Source: Mariniflexile litorale
Lineage (GTDB): Bacteria; Bacteroidota; Bacteroidia; Flavobacteriales; Flavobacteriaceae
Reading direction: 5' to 3'
NCBI RefSeq assembly: GCF_031128465.2
Contig: NZ_CP155618.1
Span: forward strand, 2,179,501-2,243,500
DNA length: 64,000 bases
Shown: positions 1 through 10,900 of the stretch, one piece after another
Layout of the letters: each line of letters begins with the position of its first letter
Position numbering within the stretch: the first letter of the stretch is position 1
Notes under the pieces: model-generated
Told to the model about the DNA's origin: nothing
Database searches by the model: none
The model's input: only the letters and a program-made list of their open reading frames with translations
Program-made: the position numbers and the translations under genes

Positions 1-485
1 CTCCAATGGCTCAAAAAGATGGTGTCTATTTAGCGGCAGAAAGTGTTCCTAATTCATATTCTCCAACAAGTGAGCATACTATTGACCATCCTGCCGTTTT
101 GGGAGCTATGAGCATGTTACCACATAATAATTTTGTTGATGTATCAATAATGAACCATACTTTTGATATTGTAGATAAAGTTTGGAATTGGGATCATACT
201 TGGGGTTGGGATTTCCCCTTAGAAGCGATGACTGCTACACGACTTAACAGACCAAAGGATGCTATAAAAGCATTATTAAGAGATCAAATAACAAATACTT
301 ACCTGCCAAGTGGGCACAATTACCAAACAGAACGGCTAACATTATATCTTCCTGGAAATGGTGGTATACTTTCAGCTATAGCACTTATGTGTGCTGGTTA
401 TGATGGGAATACTATTAAAAACCCAGGATTTCCAAAAGATGGGACGTGGAACGTTAAATGGGAAGGTTTAAAGCCAATGCCGTAA
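1..485 (+). CDS. C-terminal part of a probable (alpha/alpha)6-barrel glycoside hydrolase
   Basis: The reading frame is open from the first base, with a Pro codon at positions 3-5 before the first in-frame ATG at 6, so the gene starts upstream of the window. The visible ~160 residues are rich in aromatics (WNWDHTWGWDFPLEAMTA, YLPGNGGILSAIALMCAGYD), as in the last helices of six-hairpin glycosidases. Similar tails occur in Bacteroidota proteins annotated loosely as GH65- or trehalase-like, but I cannot assign a CAZy family from this fragment. It ends 147 bases before the PL10 lyase and probably belongs to the same pectin locus. Fold is moderately sure; substrate is unknown. Confidence 0.5.
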   Translation, partial: PMAQKDGVYLAAESVPNSYSPTSEHTIDHPAVLGAMSMLPHNNFVDVSIMNHTFDIVDKVWNWDHTWGWDFPLEAMTATRLNRPKDAIKALLRDQITNTYLPSGHNYQTERLTLYLPGNGGILSAIALMCAGYDGNTIKNPGFPKDGTWNVKWEGLKPMP

Positions 486-593
486 AATTAAATAATCTTA
501 AGCCTTTTTTATTAAAATAACACACTCAAAAACAAGGGTTATTATGATTTGTCTTGTATTATGTTTAGTTGATTACTAATCACCACTTTTAAA

Positions 594-607
594 TGTAATC
601 GATTATA
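594..607. promoter_or_regulatory. Predicted LacI-family operator upstream of the PL10 gene
   Basis: The palindrome TGTAATCGATTATA is centred on the CpG at 600/601, 26 bases upstream of the PL10 start region. The core AATCGATT recurs at 7771, 7835, 26675 and 53623, always just upstream of a pectin transcription unit. LacI-family operators are typically palindromes with a central CG. Assignment to the regulator at 6432-7481 is inference. Confidence 0.6.
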
Positions 608-632
608 ATTAAAACTAAATAAAATAATACAA

Positions 633-2234
633 ATGATAATTATGATGAAAAAACTCAAAGGTTTAAAAGCATTTTTTGCTCTAGTTTTTATGATTAGCTG
701 CTCTAGTGATAATCCTGTAGATGTAAACTCTAAAAATATTCTAGTAAAAAATGTAATAATTAATGGAAGTGATATTGTAGATGGAAAAGCGAAACAATTA
801 GTTGTTGCTGTGCTTCCAAATAATGCGACTAATAAAACTATAACATGGAGTGTATCAGATGAATCAATAGCTGTCATATCGAGTTCTGGGCTTTTAACAC
901 CGGTGGAAAACGGAACTGTAACAGTAACTGCAACTACAAATGATGAGTCTGGAATTTCGGCAGAAAAAGTTATTACAATATCAGGTGTATCAGGTCCACC
1001 TGTTTTTGTTGAAAGTATCTCAATTACGGGAACGGATATTTCAGATGGGCAACCACAACAATTATCTGTTCAGGTTTTACCCGTAACTGCTAGTAATAGA
1101 ATTGTTACTTGGGAGGTTTCAGACGCATTATATGCTTCAATATCGAGTACGGGATTATTAACACCTAAACTTAATGGGGTAGTAACCATAACAGCAATAG
1201 CTACTGATGGTAGTGGAAAGGTTGGTCAACTTCAAATAACGATATCTGGTTTAGTACCTGTATATGCTACCATTTTAAAAGCAGAAAACATGCTATTATG
1301 GCAGCGTACTAATGGTGGATGGCCAAAAGAACCTCATAACGATTTCTCTGGTTATGAACGTGTGCAAACATCTAGTGAAATAGCCACAGCTAATAGTGGA
1401 AAAAATAAAACAGATACAACCATAGATAATGGGCATACTATAACAGAAGTTAGATTCTTATTAAGCTCTTATAAGGCTACCCAAAATCCTGAATATTTAG
1501 CTGCAGCCATAAGAGGGATTGATTGGATTTTTGAAGCACAATACGATAATGGTGGATGGCCTCAAGTTTATCCTATAGAGCCAGGTGATTATAGTAGATA
1601 TATTACTTATAATGATAATGCTATGGGAAATGTTATGAATTTAATGAGAGATATCTTCTTAAAGAAAAACAATCTGGATCTAATTGACATACGTTATGTA
1701 AGTCAAGCACAAATAGCATTTGATAAAGGGGTTGATGTTATATTAAAAACTCAAATTGTAGTAAATGGAACAAAAACAGCATGGTGTGCTCAACATGATC
1801 AAGTAACTTTATTACCAGCAGATGCACGGTCTTATGAATTGAAATCAATTAGTGGGTCCGAATCTGTAGGGGTTGTTAGAATTTTAATGACCATAGATTC
1901 TCCGTCATCTGAAGTAATTGATGCTGTTAATAAGGCAGTAGCATGGTTTGAATCTTCTAAAATAGTAGGTTATAATTTGGTAAGTGTAACGGGGGATCAA
2001 TATGAAACGGGCAAAGATAAGATTTTGGTAGAAGCTCCAGGTAACATTATGTGGGGTAGATTCTATGATTTAGTAACTAATCAACCATTTTTCTGTAGTA
2101 GAGATGGCATTAAGAGAAGTGCAATAGCGGAAATAACTCATGAAAGAAGAAATGGTTACTCATGGTATGGCAATTGGCCTTCTAGTTTAATAGGTTCAGA
2201 ATATAGTAATTGGAAGACTAAACATGGTATTTGA
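633..2234 (+). CDS. PL10 pectate lyase lipoprotein with two N-terminal Ig-like domains
   Basis: This enzyme is predicted to cleave polygalacturonate by beta-elimination at the cell surface or in the periplasm. Met codons lie at 633, 642 and 645; the one at 645 gives the cleanest signal peptide, MKKLKGLKAFFALVFMISC, with a lipobox Cys. Two bacterial Ig-like (BIG2) domains follow, at about residues 38-117 and 125-206. The PL10 catalytic domain spans about residues 213-533, with NGGWPKEP, QYDNGGWPQVYP, YNDNAMGN and the block AWCAQHDQVTLLPADARSYE, which contains the Arg expected near the active site. An operator-like palindrome lies directly upstream, and a CE8 gene follows after 93 bases. Pectin de-esterification and cleavage are therefore encoded together. 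Confidence 0.9.
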   Translation: MIIMMKKLKGLKAFFALVFMISCSSDNPVDVNSKNILVKNVIINGSDIVDGKAKQLVVAVLPNNATNKTITWSVSDESIAVISSSGLLTPVENGTVTVTATTNDESGISAEKVITISGVSGPPVFVESISITGTDISDGQPQQLSVQVLPVTASNRIVTWEVSDALYASISSTGLLTPKLNGVVTITAIATDGSGKVGQLQITISGLVPVYATILKAENMLLWQRTNGGWPKEPHNDFSGYERVQTSSEIATANSGKNKTDTTIDNGHTITEVRFLLSSYKATQNPEYLAAAIRGIDWIFEAQYDNGGWPQVYPIEPGDYSRYITYNDNAMGNVMNLMRDIFLKKNNLDLIDIRYVSQAQIAFDKGVDVILKTQIVVNGTKTAWCAQHDQVTLLPADARSYELKSISGSESVGVVRILMTIDSPSSEVIDAVNKAVAWFESSKIVGYNLVSVTGDQYETGKDKILVEAPGNIMWGRFYDLVTNQPFFCSRDGIKRSAIAEITHERRNGYSWYGNWPSSLIGSEYSNWKTKHGI

Positions 2235-2327
2235 TAATAATAGGTTAAGCATCAGTAATACTACTTTAGTTTAAAATTTTTCAAATACCATATTTTTCAA
2301 ATAACATTTTCAACCAAACTATTTTTT

Positions 2328-5300
2328 ATGAAATCTAAAATATTTTCAGTAAAAGAAAATAAGCTCTTTGTGGCTTTTATCATCTTATTTATTATTACAT
2401 GTAAACAAATAACGGCTCAAACAAAACTTGCTGATTGGTCTTTTACAAATGAATATTCAGTAACAGGTAGCGACCCTGTTATTTATAAACCAACAGAAAC
2501 TTCTATTGGTAATTATGCTGGAGTTATAACAAGTTCATCACATAGTATATATGCGAATTTTTATCTAGGTGATCAAGGAGATTATTATATGCGTTTAAAT
2601 GCTCCTACTGGTAAACATGAAAATCATGGGGGAATTATGGATGTGATGCGTATTTATTATGATGGCGCTTTTTCTATAACCGATTTTACTAATCCATCAA
2701 ACCACAATAATTATTACGAATTCACCTTTCCAACAACTGGATATTTTAATATAGAACTTGATTATACGTTTTATGGAGGACAATCAAACTCTGATGATTT
2801 TATTGAAGTTGTTTATTCCATAGATGAAGGAATTACTTGGGCAGATGCAAAAACAACTTATGCGGGATCTGGTTGGAGTACTGAAGTAAATGATGTTGCT
2901 CAAATCACAGCAAAGAACAAAAGCAGTGTCATAGTTCGACTTATATGTGTTACGGAAAATACGGCAAGTAATAATTTCAATTTAAGTAAATTCTCAGTGT
3001 CTGGAACTTCTACAACCATTCCTTCTAATACAAATTCGACTGTATCTTGGTTATTCGATCTAGGAACTACGAATCAAATGGCAACCTATTCTGATGAAAG
3101 TTTATGGAAACCAGATTATGTTTCCGAAGGATCAAATTTATCTTATAATGGCACAGAAACTGGACAAGAAAACAGTGTGACCTTTACAAGGTTTACCCCA
3201 ACCGTTAAAAGTGGTTCAAGGTTAGCTGTAGATGTTGTTAGTTTTAATATAACGCCTTTAACAGGTTTAACATTTGCTCCAAAAAACATCTTTTTTAATT
3301 GTGAGCGTTTTGGTACAGGTGGCGGACTTATAGATGTTATCTGGAAATCATCTGATGGCGCATTAACTACAATACAGACTGGTATAAAACCAGATAGAAA
3401 AGGAGATGATTCTTTTTTAGAAGCAACTTATGTGGCTGATATTGATGTAAGTAGTTTGTCAATTCCTATTTTAGAAGGAGAAGGTTCATTACAAATATAT
3501 ATCTATTCATTAGATCCAGGAAAAAGTGTTGGAATAGCGAACATTAAAATTGAGGGTGTATTAAATGGAACGATTGAAGATATAGCTCAGTATACCGTAA
3601 CAACGGCAGTTACTCCTTTAGAAAGTGGAGTTATTACATCTGACAAACCTACAACTGTAGATAACGGCTCTCAGATAACACTTACTGCAAATCGCAATTT
3701 TGGTTATGAATTTATAAACTGGACAGATGGAGCTGATAATGTAATTTCTACCGATAATCCATATACGTTAACAGTAACAAGTGACATTACTGTAAAAGCA
3801 AATTTTAATTCTATAAATACATATGCTTTAGATTTTACTGCAAACGGAGGTGCTGCAGATTATATGGTAGATATTTCTCCATTAGGGACCATGGTTAATA
3901 GTTCTAGAATGTATGAAGAAGGCACGAATGTCTCTCTTGCAGCTAGCAATAATCCTATTCTTAATTTTTCAAACTGGGGAACTGGAGAAACCAATGCGAC
4001 ACTTAGCGTGGTAATGGATAATAATAAATCGGTTTCAGCAGAGTATAATGCTTTAGATTATATTGTGGGATGGGATTTTTATAAAACAGGAAGTAGTGGT
4101 CGCCCAGCTGATTTTTCATCAAATGTGATTAACGATGCTTCTTCTTTAATCCTTCGTCAAGCAGACGGAACACAAAGTTCATGGTTAGATAAATCTTCAT
4201 CATCTGGTGGTTATGAAGGTAGAAATGCTGCGGTTAATTGGAAACCAATTGCTGATAAATTTTACTATCAAATCAGCTTTAATGCAACTGATTATACCGA
4301 TATTACAGTACAAGCATCAATGCTTTATAATTATAACGCTTATGCTAAGCAATTATGTGAATATTCAATAGATGGTGAAAATTTTACTCAAATTGGTTCT
4401 ATTGATTTAGTAAATGCTAAAACTTATTACGATGGGATATTTACATTGCCTTCTGATGCCGATAATGCTGGAGCCGTTTATATAAGATGGATTCCAGATT
4501 ATAATTCTAATATTATCGGAACACCAGCATCTAATGATGGAACTGCTATTTCTAGCATATATGTTTTTGGAACAGAAAGTGTTTTCAATGATGGTGTTGC
4601 TCCAATTCTTGTTAACTCTGTACCTGACAATAACGCCATAGGCGCATCGGCTACAGGAAAAGTTGTGTTTAATTTTGATGAGCGTGTTAAAATAGCTGAT
4701 AACACGACGGCTACACTTAATGGGGAAAATCTAATACCCGTTGTATTTGGTAAATCAATTTCATTTAATTACTCAGGCTTAGATTATAACACGCAATACA
4801 CATTTGAATTGGCTGGAAATGTTGTGTCAGATTTAACAGATAACATATTAGTTGATGCTATTTCTATTTCATTCACAACACTTAATAAACCCACGGTAAC
4901 TAAAAAAGTATATGATTTTATAGTGGGTGTAGATGGTGATTTTGCCGCGGCTTTAGTTGCTGCTCAAACAGCATCTTCAAGTGGAGAACGATTTTTTATA
5001 TTTTTTCCTGACGGCGAATATGATTTAGGAAATACAACAGGAGATGCCACACAACAAACATATATTAACTTACCTAATGTATCATTTATTGGTCAAAGTG
5101 CCGATGGAGTTATTCTTTTTAATGAACCTCTTGCAAAGGATGAAGGTATTGGTACCACACCAACTATAAATTTCCAAAGCAATTCTAAAAATATTTACAT
5201 GCAAGACCTTTCTATTTTAAATAAAATGGATTATCGTAAAGGTACATTTACGGGAAGAGCAGTGGCCTTAAGAGATCAAGGTGATAAAAACATCTATAAA

Positions 5301-6353
5301 AACGTAAAACTTCTAAGTAATCAAGATACATTTTACACAGGAAGCAATAGGATTTACCTAGAAAACAGTGAAATACACGGAACCGTTGATTTTATATTTG
5401 GTGGTGGTGATGTTTTTTTTAACGCGTGTACTATTTATTTAGAAGATCGTGGAGGTAATCATGTAACAGCAGCAGCCACTGGATCTAATTGGGGCTATGT
5501 ATTTAGAGACTGTACGATTGATGGCTTTCCTCAAACCAATGGTACATATAAATTGGGGCGACCATGGCAAAATAGTCCTAAAACTGTATTTATTAATACC
5601 ATTATGAATGTGCTTCCTGCTAACGAAGGTTGGTCTGAATGGGGAGCTGCTCCATCTGTATATGCTGAATATAACAGTATAACATCATCAGGTGTATCTT
5701 TAGATTTATCTGGAAGAAGAACAACTTATAACTATACTAATGGTGGAGGCGGAACTGTTATGCTTAATCCTGTGCTTACTTCAGTAGAAGCAGAAACTTA
5801 TACTATTGAAAATGTGTTAACTGGAACCGATACTTGGCAACCAAAATTAGCTACAGAGCAAGCAGCAATCCCTGTATTATCTAATAAAGATTCTACCCTT
5901 ACATGGGAGGAGGATGATTATGTATTAGGGTGGGCTGTTTTTAAAGACGATGTATTTGTAGATTTTGTAACGACAAACAGTTTTGATATTTCTGGTAACA
6001 TTTCTGGCGTTTATTCCATAAGATCTGCAAACGGTATGGGAGGTTTAAGTGCTAAATCAAATAAATTTGATGCAGCTACTTTGGGACAAGATAAAAATAC
6101 TTTAGTTTTAAGAAACTTGATTTTAAGTCCAAATCCAACTAGAGATATTATTAAATTAAAAATTGAAGGAACAATGGAGCAAACATTTTTATCATTATAT
6201 AATTTAACAGGACAAAAGTTATGGTTTACTGAATTAATAATGGGAAATAATGATGTTGTGTCAATTAATTTAAATCAATTTTCAAAAGGTGTTTACCTTT
6301 TGAAAATTGAAAGAGGTTCAGTTAGTAGAACTATGAAAATAGCAAAACAATAA
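2328..6353 (+). CDS. Giant multidomain CE8 pectinesterase-like protein with T9SS sorting domain
   Basis: This 1341-residue secreted protein has a signal peptide ending near residue 31 (QITAQ). Two beta-rich domains of unknown type, possibly carbohydrate-binding, follow at about 32-230 and 238-415. An InlB-like repeat lies at about 420-495, further beta-rich sequence to ~760, and an SbsA-like Ig domain at about 763-855. The CE8 parallel beta-helix spans about 860-1175, with NQDTFYTG, HGTVDFIFGGG and LGRPW. A type IX secretion C-terminal domain begins near 1264 (LSPNPTRDIIKLKI) and ends in KIAKQ, so the protein is probably surface-anchored or released. The position that is Gln in the usual CE8 GQAVAL motif is Arg here (GRAVAL), while both catalytic Asp and the GRPW Arg are kept. 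It may be a weak or altered esterase. A strong terminator follows. Confidence 0.85.
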   Translation: MKSKIFSVKENKLFVAFIILFIITCKQITAQTKLADWSFTNEYSVTGSDPVIYKPTETSIGNYAGVITSSSHSIYANFYLGDQGDYYMRLNAPTGKHENHGGIMDVMRIYYDGAFSITDFTNPSNHNNYYEFTFPTTGYFNIELDYTFYGGQSNSDDFIEVVYSIDEGITWADAKTTYAGSGWSTEVNDVAQITAKNKSSVIVRLICVTENTASNNFNLSKFSVSGTSTTIPSNTNSTVSWLFDLGTTNQMATYSDESLWKPDYVSEGSNLSYNGTETGQENSVTFTRFTPTVKSGSRLAVDVVSFNITPLTGLTFAPKNIFFNCERFGTGGGLIDVIWKSSDGALTTIQTGIKPDRKGDDSFLEATYVADIDVSSLSIPILEGEGSLQIYIYSLDPGKSVGIANIKIEGVLNGTIEDIAQYTVTTAVTPLESGVITSDKPTTVDNGSQITLTANRNFGYEFINWTDGADNVISTDNPYTLTVTSDITVKANFNSINTYALDFTANGGAADYMVDISPLGTMVNSSRMYEEGTNVSLAASNNPILNFSNWGTGETNATLSVVMDNNKSVSAEYNALDYIVGWDFYKTGSSGRPADFSSNVINDASSLILRQADGTQSSWLDKSSSSGGYEGRNAAVNWKPIADKFYYQISFNATDYTDITVQASMLYNYNAYAKQLCEYSIDGENFTQIGSIDLVNAKTYYDGIFTLPSDADNAGAVYIRWIPDYNSNIIGTPASNDGTAISSIYVFGTESVFNDGVAPILVNSVPDNNAIGASATGKVVFNFDERVKIADNTTATLNGENLIPVVFGKSISFNYSGLDYNTQYTFELAGNVVSDLTDNILVDAISISFTTLNKPTVTKKVYDFIVGVDGDFAAALVAAQTASSSGERFFIFFPDGEYDLGNTTGDATQQTYINLPNVSFIGQSADGVILFNEPLAKDEGIGTTPTINFQSNSKNIYMQDLSILNKMDYRKGTFTGRAVALRDQGDKNIYKNVKLLSNQDTFYTGSNRIYLENSEIHGTVDFIFGGGDVFFNACTIYLEDRGGNHVTAAATGSNWGYVFRDCTIDGFPQTNGTYKLGRPWQNSPKTVFINTIMNVLPANEGWSEWGAAPSVYAEYNSITSSGVSLDLSGRRTTYNYTNGGGGTVMLNPVLTSVEAETYTIENVLTGTDTWQPKLATEQAAIPVLSNKDSTLTWEEDDYVLGWAVFKDDVFVDFVTTNSFDISGNISGVYSIRSANGMGGLSAKSNKFDAATLGQDKNTLVLRNLILSPNPTRDIIKLKIEGTMEQTFLSLYNLTGQKLWFTELIMGNNDVVSINLNQFSKGVYLLKIERGSVSRTMKIAKQ

Positions 6354-6367
6354 AATTTTTTTTACAT

Positions 6368-6402
6368 AACCCTCTAAGAATTATTGTAGTTCTTAGAGGG
6401 TT
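6368..6402 (+). terminator. Intrinsic terminator after the CE8 gene
   Basis: A perfect 13-bp stem (AACCCTCTAAGAA paired with TTCTTAGAGGGTT) with a 9-base loop is followed by T-rich sequence. It lies 15 bases after the CE8 stop and separates that gene from the convergent LacI gene. Confidence 0.85.
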
Positions 6403-6431
6403 TTATTATAAAAAGAAGTTATAAACTAGGT

Positions 6432-7481
6432 CTAACTCTTTATTGGTATAAAAGGTTTTGAAGAAGATTTTCGAATAATTAGTTCAGGAGTTAAGACTAC
6501 GTTTTTATTTTTTTTATTTTTTACGTTAGTAATATTTACTTCTTCTAAAAATACTTGAGCAGCAATCCGCCCCATTTCTATAGGAAACTGATTTATTGTT
6601 GTTATTGTTGTAAACTCCATAAATCTCGTAAAGGGTTCATTTGAAAATCCAGCAATACAAATATCTTCTGGAATTTTAAGCCCTCTAGATTTAATTTCTT
6701 GGAAAGCGCCTAGAGCAACAAAATCACTTGAAGAAAATATAGCATCAGGAGGTATTTCTAAATCAAGAAGAAGGCTTGTCGATTTTCGACCTTCAATAAC
6801 TTTACTTTCTGTTTCAATAACTAAATCTTCATCAAAATTCAATCCATTATCAATTAAAGCTTGTTTATAACCTAAATATCTATTTTTATAAATTTCAAAT
6901 AAACGATTGTTTGATAAATGCGCAATACGTTTACAGCCTTGATTAATTAAATGCTGAGTCGTATCATATCCAGCTTTAAAATCATCTATAGTAACAGAAC
7001 TAATTCCATCAATATCAATTTTTCTATCAAAAAAAATTAAAGGTGTTTTTTTATTTTTAATTAGTTTATTAAAGCTCTCATTTTTTTCTAATTCAGCATT
7101 AGAGATAGACATTAAAATGCCATCTACTTGAACATTTAACAATGAATGAATATTATTGACTTCTAAATCATCAAGATCATGAGTTTGACATATTATTACA
7201 TGATATCCTTTAGGATATAATTCTTCTTCAATACCTCGTATTACAGATGAGAAAAAATTATTGTCAATTCTAGGAACTATAACCCCTACATTATTACTTT
7301 TTCCACTTTTAAGAGCTAAAGCAACTTTATTTTGTTCATAATTCATTTCTAAAGCAGTTCTTTGAACTAACTCCCGAGTTGCTTTACGTATCTTAGGATT
7401 ATCATTTAATGCTCTTGAAACAGTGGATGCAGTTATATTTAGCTCCTTAGCTATGTCATAAATTGTCGTTTTTTTTCGCAT
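6432..7481 (-). CDS. LacI-family transcriptional regulator
   Basis: A 349-residue DNA-binding regulator of normal LacI length. The N-terminal helix-turn-helix (TIYDIAKELNITASTVSRAL, residues ~5-25) and hinge region lead into a periplasmic-binding-protein-like effector domain starting at NNVGVIVPRIDNNFFSSVI. It is convergent with the CE8 gene and divergent from the SusC gene at 7948. The intergenic region carries two AATCGATT palindromes, which are the likely operators. The effector is probably a pectin-derived sugar or sugar acid, but the sequence does not identify it. A degraded fragment of a second LacI-type gene lies 33 bases upstream of its start. Confidence 0.9.
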   Translation of the reverse strand: MRKKTTIYDIAKELNITASTVSRALNDNPKIRKATRELVQRTALEMNYEQNKVALALKSGKSNNVGVIVPRIDNNFFSSVIRGIEEELYPKGYHVIICQTHDLDDLEVNNIHSLLNVQVDGILMSISNAELEKNESFNKLIKNKKTPLIFFDRKIDIDGISSVTIDDFKAGYDTTQHLINQGCKRIAHLSNNRLFEIYKNRYLGYKQALIDNGLNFDEDLVIETESKVIEGRKSTSLLLDLEIPPDAIFSSSDFVALGAFQEIKSRGLKIPEDICIAGFSNEPFTRFMEFTTITTINQFPIEMGRIAAQVFLEEVNITNVKNKKNKNVVLTPELIIRKSSSKPFIPIKS

Positions 7482-7514
7482 TAAATTAATTTTTTAATGA
7501 AGAATCTAGTATAA

Positions 7515-7649
7515 TTAATTCGAGGGAACAATAACTCCAATATTAAAACTTTTGTCTCTTTTAAGAGTTTGCACAAGTTTATTTTTTTCATAATAAATTT
7601 CAATCGTAGCTTTATGAAGTCGTTGATTATTTATTGAGTAAATGTGCAT
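7515..7649 (-). pseudogene. Remnant of a second LacI-family regulator
   Basis: The - strand encodes 44 residues from an ATG at 7649 to a stop at 7515. They include KATIEIYYEKNKLVQTLKRD and FNIGVIVP, which align with KATRELVQRTALEMNYEQNK and NNVGVIVP in the intact neighbour (about residues 33-74). The helix-turn-helix, several central residues and the whole effector domain are missing, so it cannot be functional. It looks like a decayed tandem copy, or the trace of a replaced regulator. The similarity was read directly from the translation; the evolutionary history is inference. Confidence 0.7.
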
Positions 7650-7770
7650 TAATAATTTAAAATATTGAATTTATAAATACTTTTTTTTGTATTTCGTTAT
7701 TTTATTTTTTTGTAACGCATTCATTTTGCTTTAATTATACTTGCAATATATGTTTTTTTTATATATTTTG

Positions 7771-7780
7771 CAATCGATTG
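7771..7780. promoter_or_regulatory. Predicted LacI operator 1 upstream of susC (perfect palindrome)
   Basis: CAATCGATTG is a perfect 10-bp palindrome sharing its core with the other predicted operators. It lies 168 bases upstream of the SusC start and 55 bases from the next site, a spacing that could allow cooperative binding or looping. Confidence 0.6.
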
Positions 7781-7832
7781 TATTTTTTAATGAGTGCTCT
7801 TTACCTAAAATTTTGAATTTTCAATTTAAAAA

Positions 7833-7846
7833 TACAATCGATTACA
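7833..7846. promoter_or_regulatory. Predicted LacI operator 2 upstream of susC
   Basis: The 14 bases from 7833 to 7846 contain the core CAATCGATTA (7835-7844) within near-symmetrical flanks. This is the second of two copies between the LacI and SusC genes. The remaining ~100-base leader to the SusC start is A-rich, and I see no further structure in it. Confidence 0.6.
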
Positions 7847-7947
7847 ATAATTAAAAACCATTAAATTAGAAATGCCTATGAGAGAAAAAATCAAAAAAGA
7901 TTAAACTATTCATTCAAAAAAACAAAAGTTAACTAAACAAACTAAGT

Positions 7948-10900
7948 ATGAAAACAAAAAAAACAATTAAATATTATTTTCTTTTATTAGGGTTGATAAT
8001 ATACCTGCCAATATATGGGCAAAGCACATCCAATGTAAAAGGTACTGTTTCAGACGAAGCAGGATTGCCGTTACCAGGTGTTTCGGTAATTATTAAGAAC
8101 ACAAGCACAGGAACAGCAACAGATTTTGATGGTAATTATACTATAAATGCTAGTTCTAACGCTATTTTGGTATTTAGTTATCTAGGTTATAAAACTCAAG
8201 AGATTTCGGTAAATGGAGGATCTACGGTGAATGTTAAGCTAGCGGAAGATACTAGTGAATTGGATGAAGTAGTTGTAGTAGGGTATGGATCTGTTAAAAA
8301 GTCAGATCTTACAGGATCTGTAGCTTCCATATCTGCTAGTGAACTTAATTCTTCACCAATAACTTCAATGGAACAAGGATTACAAGGAAGAATTGCTGGT
8401 GTACAAATCACTAATAATTCAGGTGCCCCAGGAGGGGGAATTAGCGTAAAAATTAGGGGTACAACTTCCATTTTGAATGGTAGTGAGCCTTTATATGTAA
8501 TTGATGGATTTCCAGTAACAGGCCAATCACAATTTGCGACAAATTCTGGAAGGTCAGGAGATGCTAGTTCAGGAACAGATTATACAGTAAACCAAAATCC
8601 TCTAGCAGCCTTAAATCCATCTGATATTGAGTCTATTGAGGTTCTTAAAGATGCATCGTCTGCTGCAATTTATGGAGTAAGAGGTGCTAATGGTGTTATT
8701 CTTATTACTACTAAAAGAGGTAGAAAAGGTATTCCAAAAATATCATATAATGGATATACTGGTATTCAGTCAATCTCTGATAAAATTGAAATGATGAATG
8801 CAGAGCAGTTTCAAAATATATATAATGAAGCTGCAGCAAATAGTCCCATACCTGATCCAGTTGTTTTTAGTGGAGCTCCCGCATATAATACAGATTGGCA
8901 GGATTTAATTTTTAGAAATGCTATGATTCAAAATCACCAAATAGGTGTTAGTGGCGGTTCTGAAAACATTCAATACAATTTATCTGCGAATATTTTTAAT
9001 CAAGAAGGTATTATTAAAGGATCTGATTTCAAAAGATTTTCGTTAAGATCAAATCTTGATATCAATGCGAGTGATAAATTTAAAATAGGTAATTCATTAA
9101 GCGTTTCAAGATCAATAAATAATGCTGCCGAAACTGAAGGTGAAGCAACAAATAGTATTACAGCCACTGCATTACAAATGGCTCCTACTTTGCCAGTTTA
9201 CCAACCTGACGGCACATATTCTGTACTTAATGATATGCCTGCAGGTGTTCCTGATGCACAAGGAACTCGTAACCCACTAGCTTTTATCAATGAGTTCTCA
9301 GATGAAAGTGTAAATACCAGAATATTAGGGTCAATTTATGGAGAATATTCCTTAATCGAAGATCTTAAATTAAGAGTAAGCTTAGGAGCTGATTTGGAAC
9401 ACCGTGACAGACATGTTTTCAGAACTTCTTTATTTGACGCGGTTAGTCCAATAAATTCTGCCAATGTAAGTTCTGTTGATAGAACTTCTTTACTAAATGA
9501 GAATACACTTAATTATATTAAATCATTTGATAAGCATAATTTTCAAGCATTAGCTGGATTTACAGTTCAACGTGAAACTGAAGAATATAGACTAACTACT
9601 GCTAGAGGTTTTGCTACTGATATAACTGGCCCTTATGATTTAGGAGCTGGTTCCGTGCCACCAATCGTAGATTCGCAATATGCCGAATTTAGTATTATGT
9701 CTTTCCTTGGTAGAATTAATTATAATTATGATGAGCGTTATTTATTAACTGTTACTGGACGTAGAGATGGTTCTTCTAAATTCGCTGATGGAAATAAATG
9801 GGCATTTTTCCCTTCTATTGCAGGTGCATGGAGAATTTCAAATGAAGCATTTATGTCTGAACAAGACCTCTTTTCTAATTTAAAACTTAGAGTTGGTTGG
9901 GGTAAAGTAGGAAATCAAGAACTTCCTACATATAGATCTTTAGCGCTTTTGCAAGCGGATCCATACAATTTTGGAGACGGAACTATAGTAAGCGGATTTG
10001 CTCCATTACGCGTAGCGGTGCCAGATTTAACATGGGAAATAACAAGTCAAACTAATTTAGGACTTGATGCATCATTACTAAAAGGTCGATTTACGGCTTC
10101 AATTGATTATTATATTAAAAAAACAAAAGATCTATTACTAGAAGTTAATCTCCCGGAAACTTCGGGTATTCTTGATCCATCAGTACAAAATTTAGGTGAG
10201 ATGGAAAACAAAGGATATGAATTTTCAGTGGATGGCATGGTAGTACAAAACGATAACTTTAAGTGGAATCTTGGATTCAATATTGCTGCAAACAAAAATG
10301 AAATTACTTCTCTTGGTAGTGCAGATAAAGTTGGTGAAGGTGACCAATCATATGAAATTGCACGACCAACCTTTGCTGGTTCTACGGTTGTATCATATGT
10401 AACTGTAGGTCAGCCAGTGGGCGTGTTTTACGGATATGATTATGACGGCTTGTATCGAAGCCAAGCAGAAGCAGATGCTGACCAAGCTATTCGACCAGGC
10501 GTTATACCAGGAATGGCCAAATATGTGGATGTTGTTCCCGATGGACAACTTAATACGCAAGATCGTACCGTGCTTGGAAGTCCTCATCCAGATTTTACTT
10601 ATGGTATTAATTCAACTTTTACTTATAAAAATTTTGAATTAAGATTTTTCTTGCAAGGTCAGAAAGGCGGACTCGTTTATAATGCCATGAGACGATTTAA
10701 TACAAGTGTCACCAGAGGGCAGAATGTATTATCTGAAGTAGCTAATTACTGGACACCTAGTAATCCTAATGCTGTTTGGCCTACGGTTGTTCAAACTCCT
10801 AACCCTGTAGGTGGAACAGCAACACTTGGTGATTCTGATTTCTTTTTAGAAGATGCATCATACCTTAGAATGAAGGAAATTACTTTCACTTATAATTTTC

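Noticed and set aside
542-877. A 111-codon - strand frame across the PL10 start
   Set aside because: It covers the predicted operator and the lipoprotein signal of the PL10 gene and has no recognisable motif.
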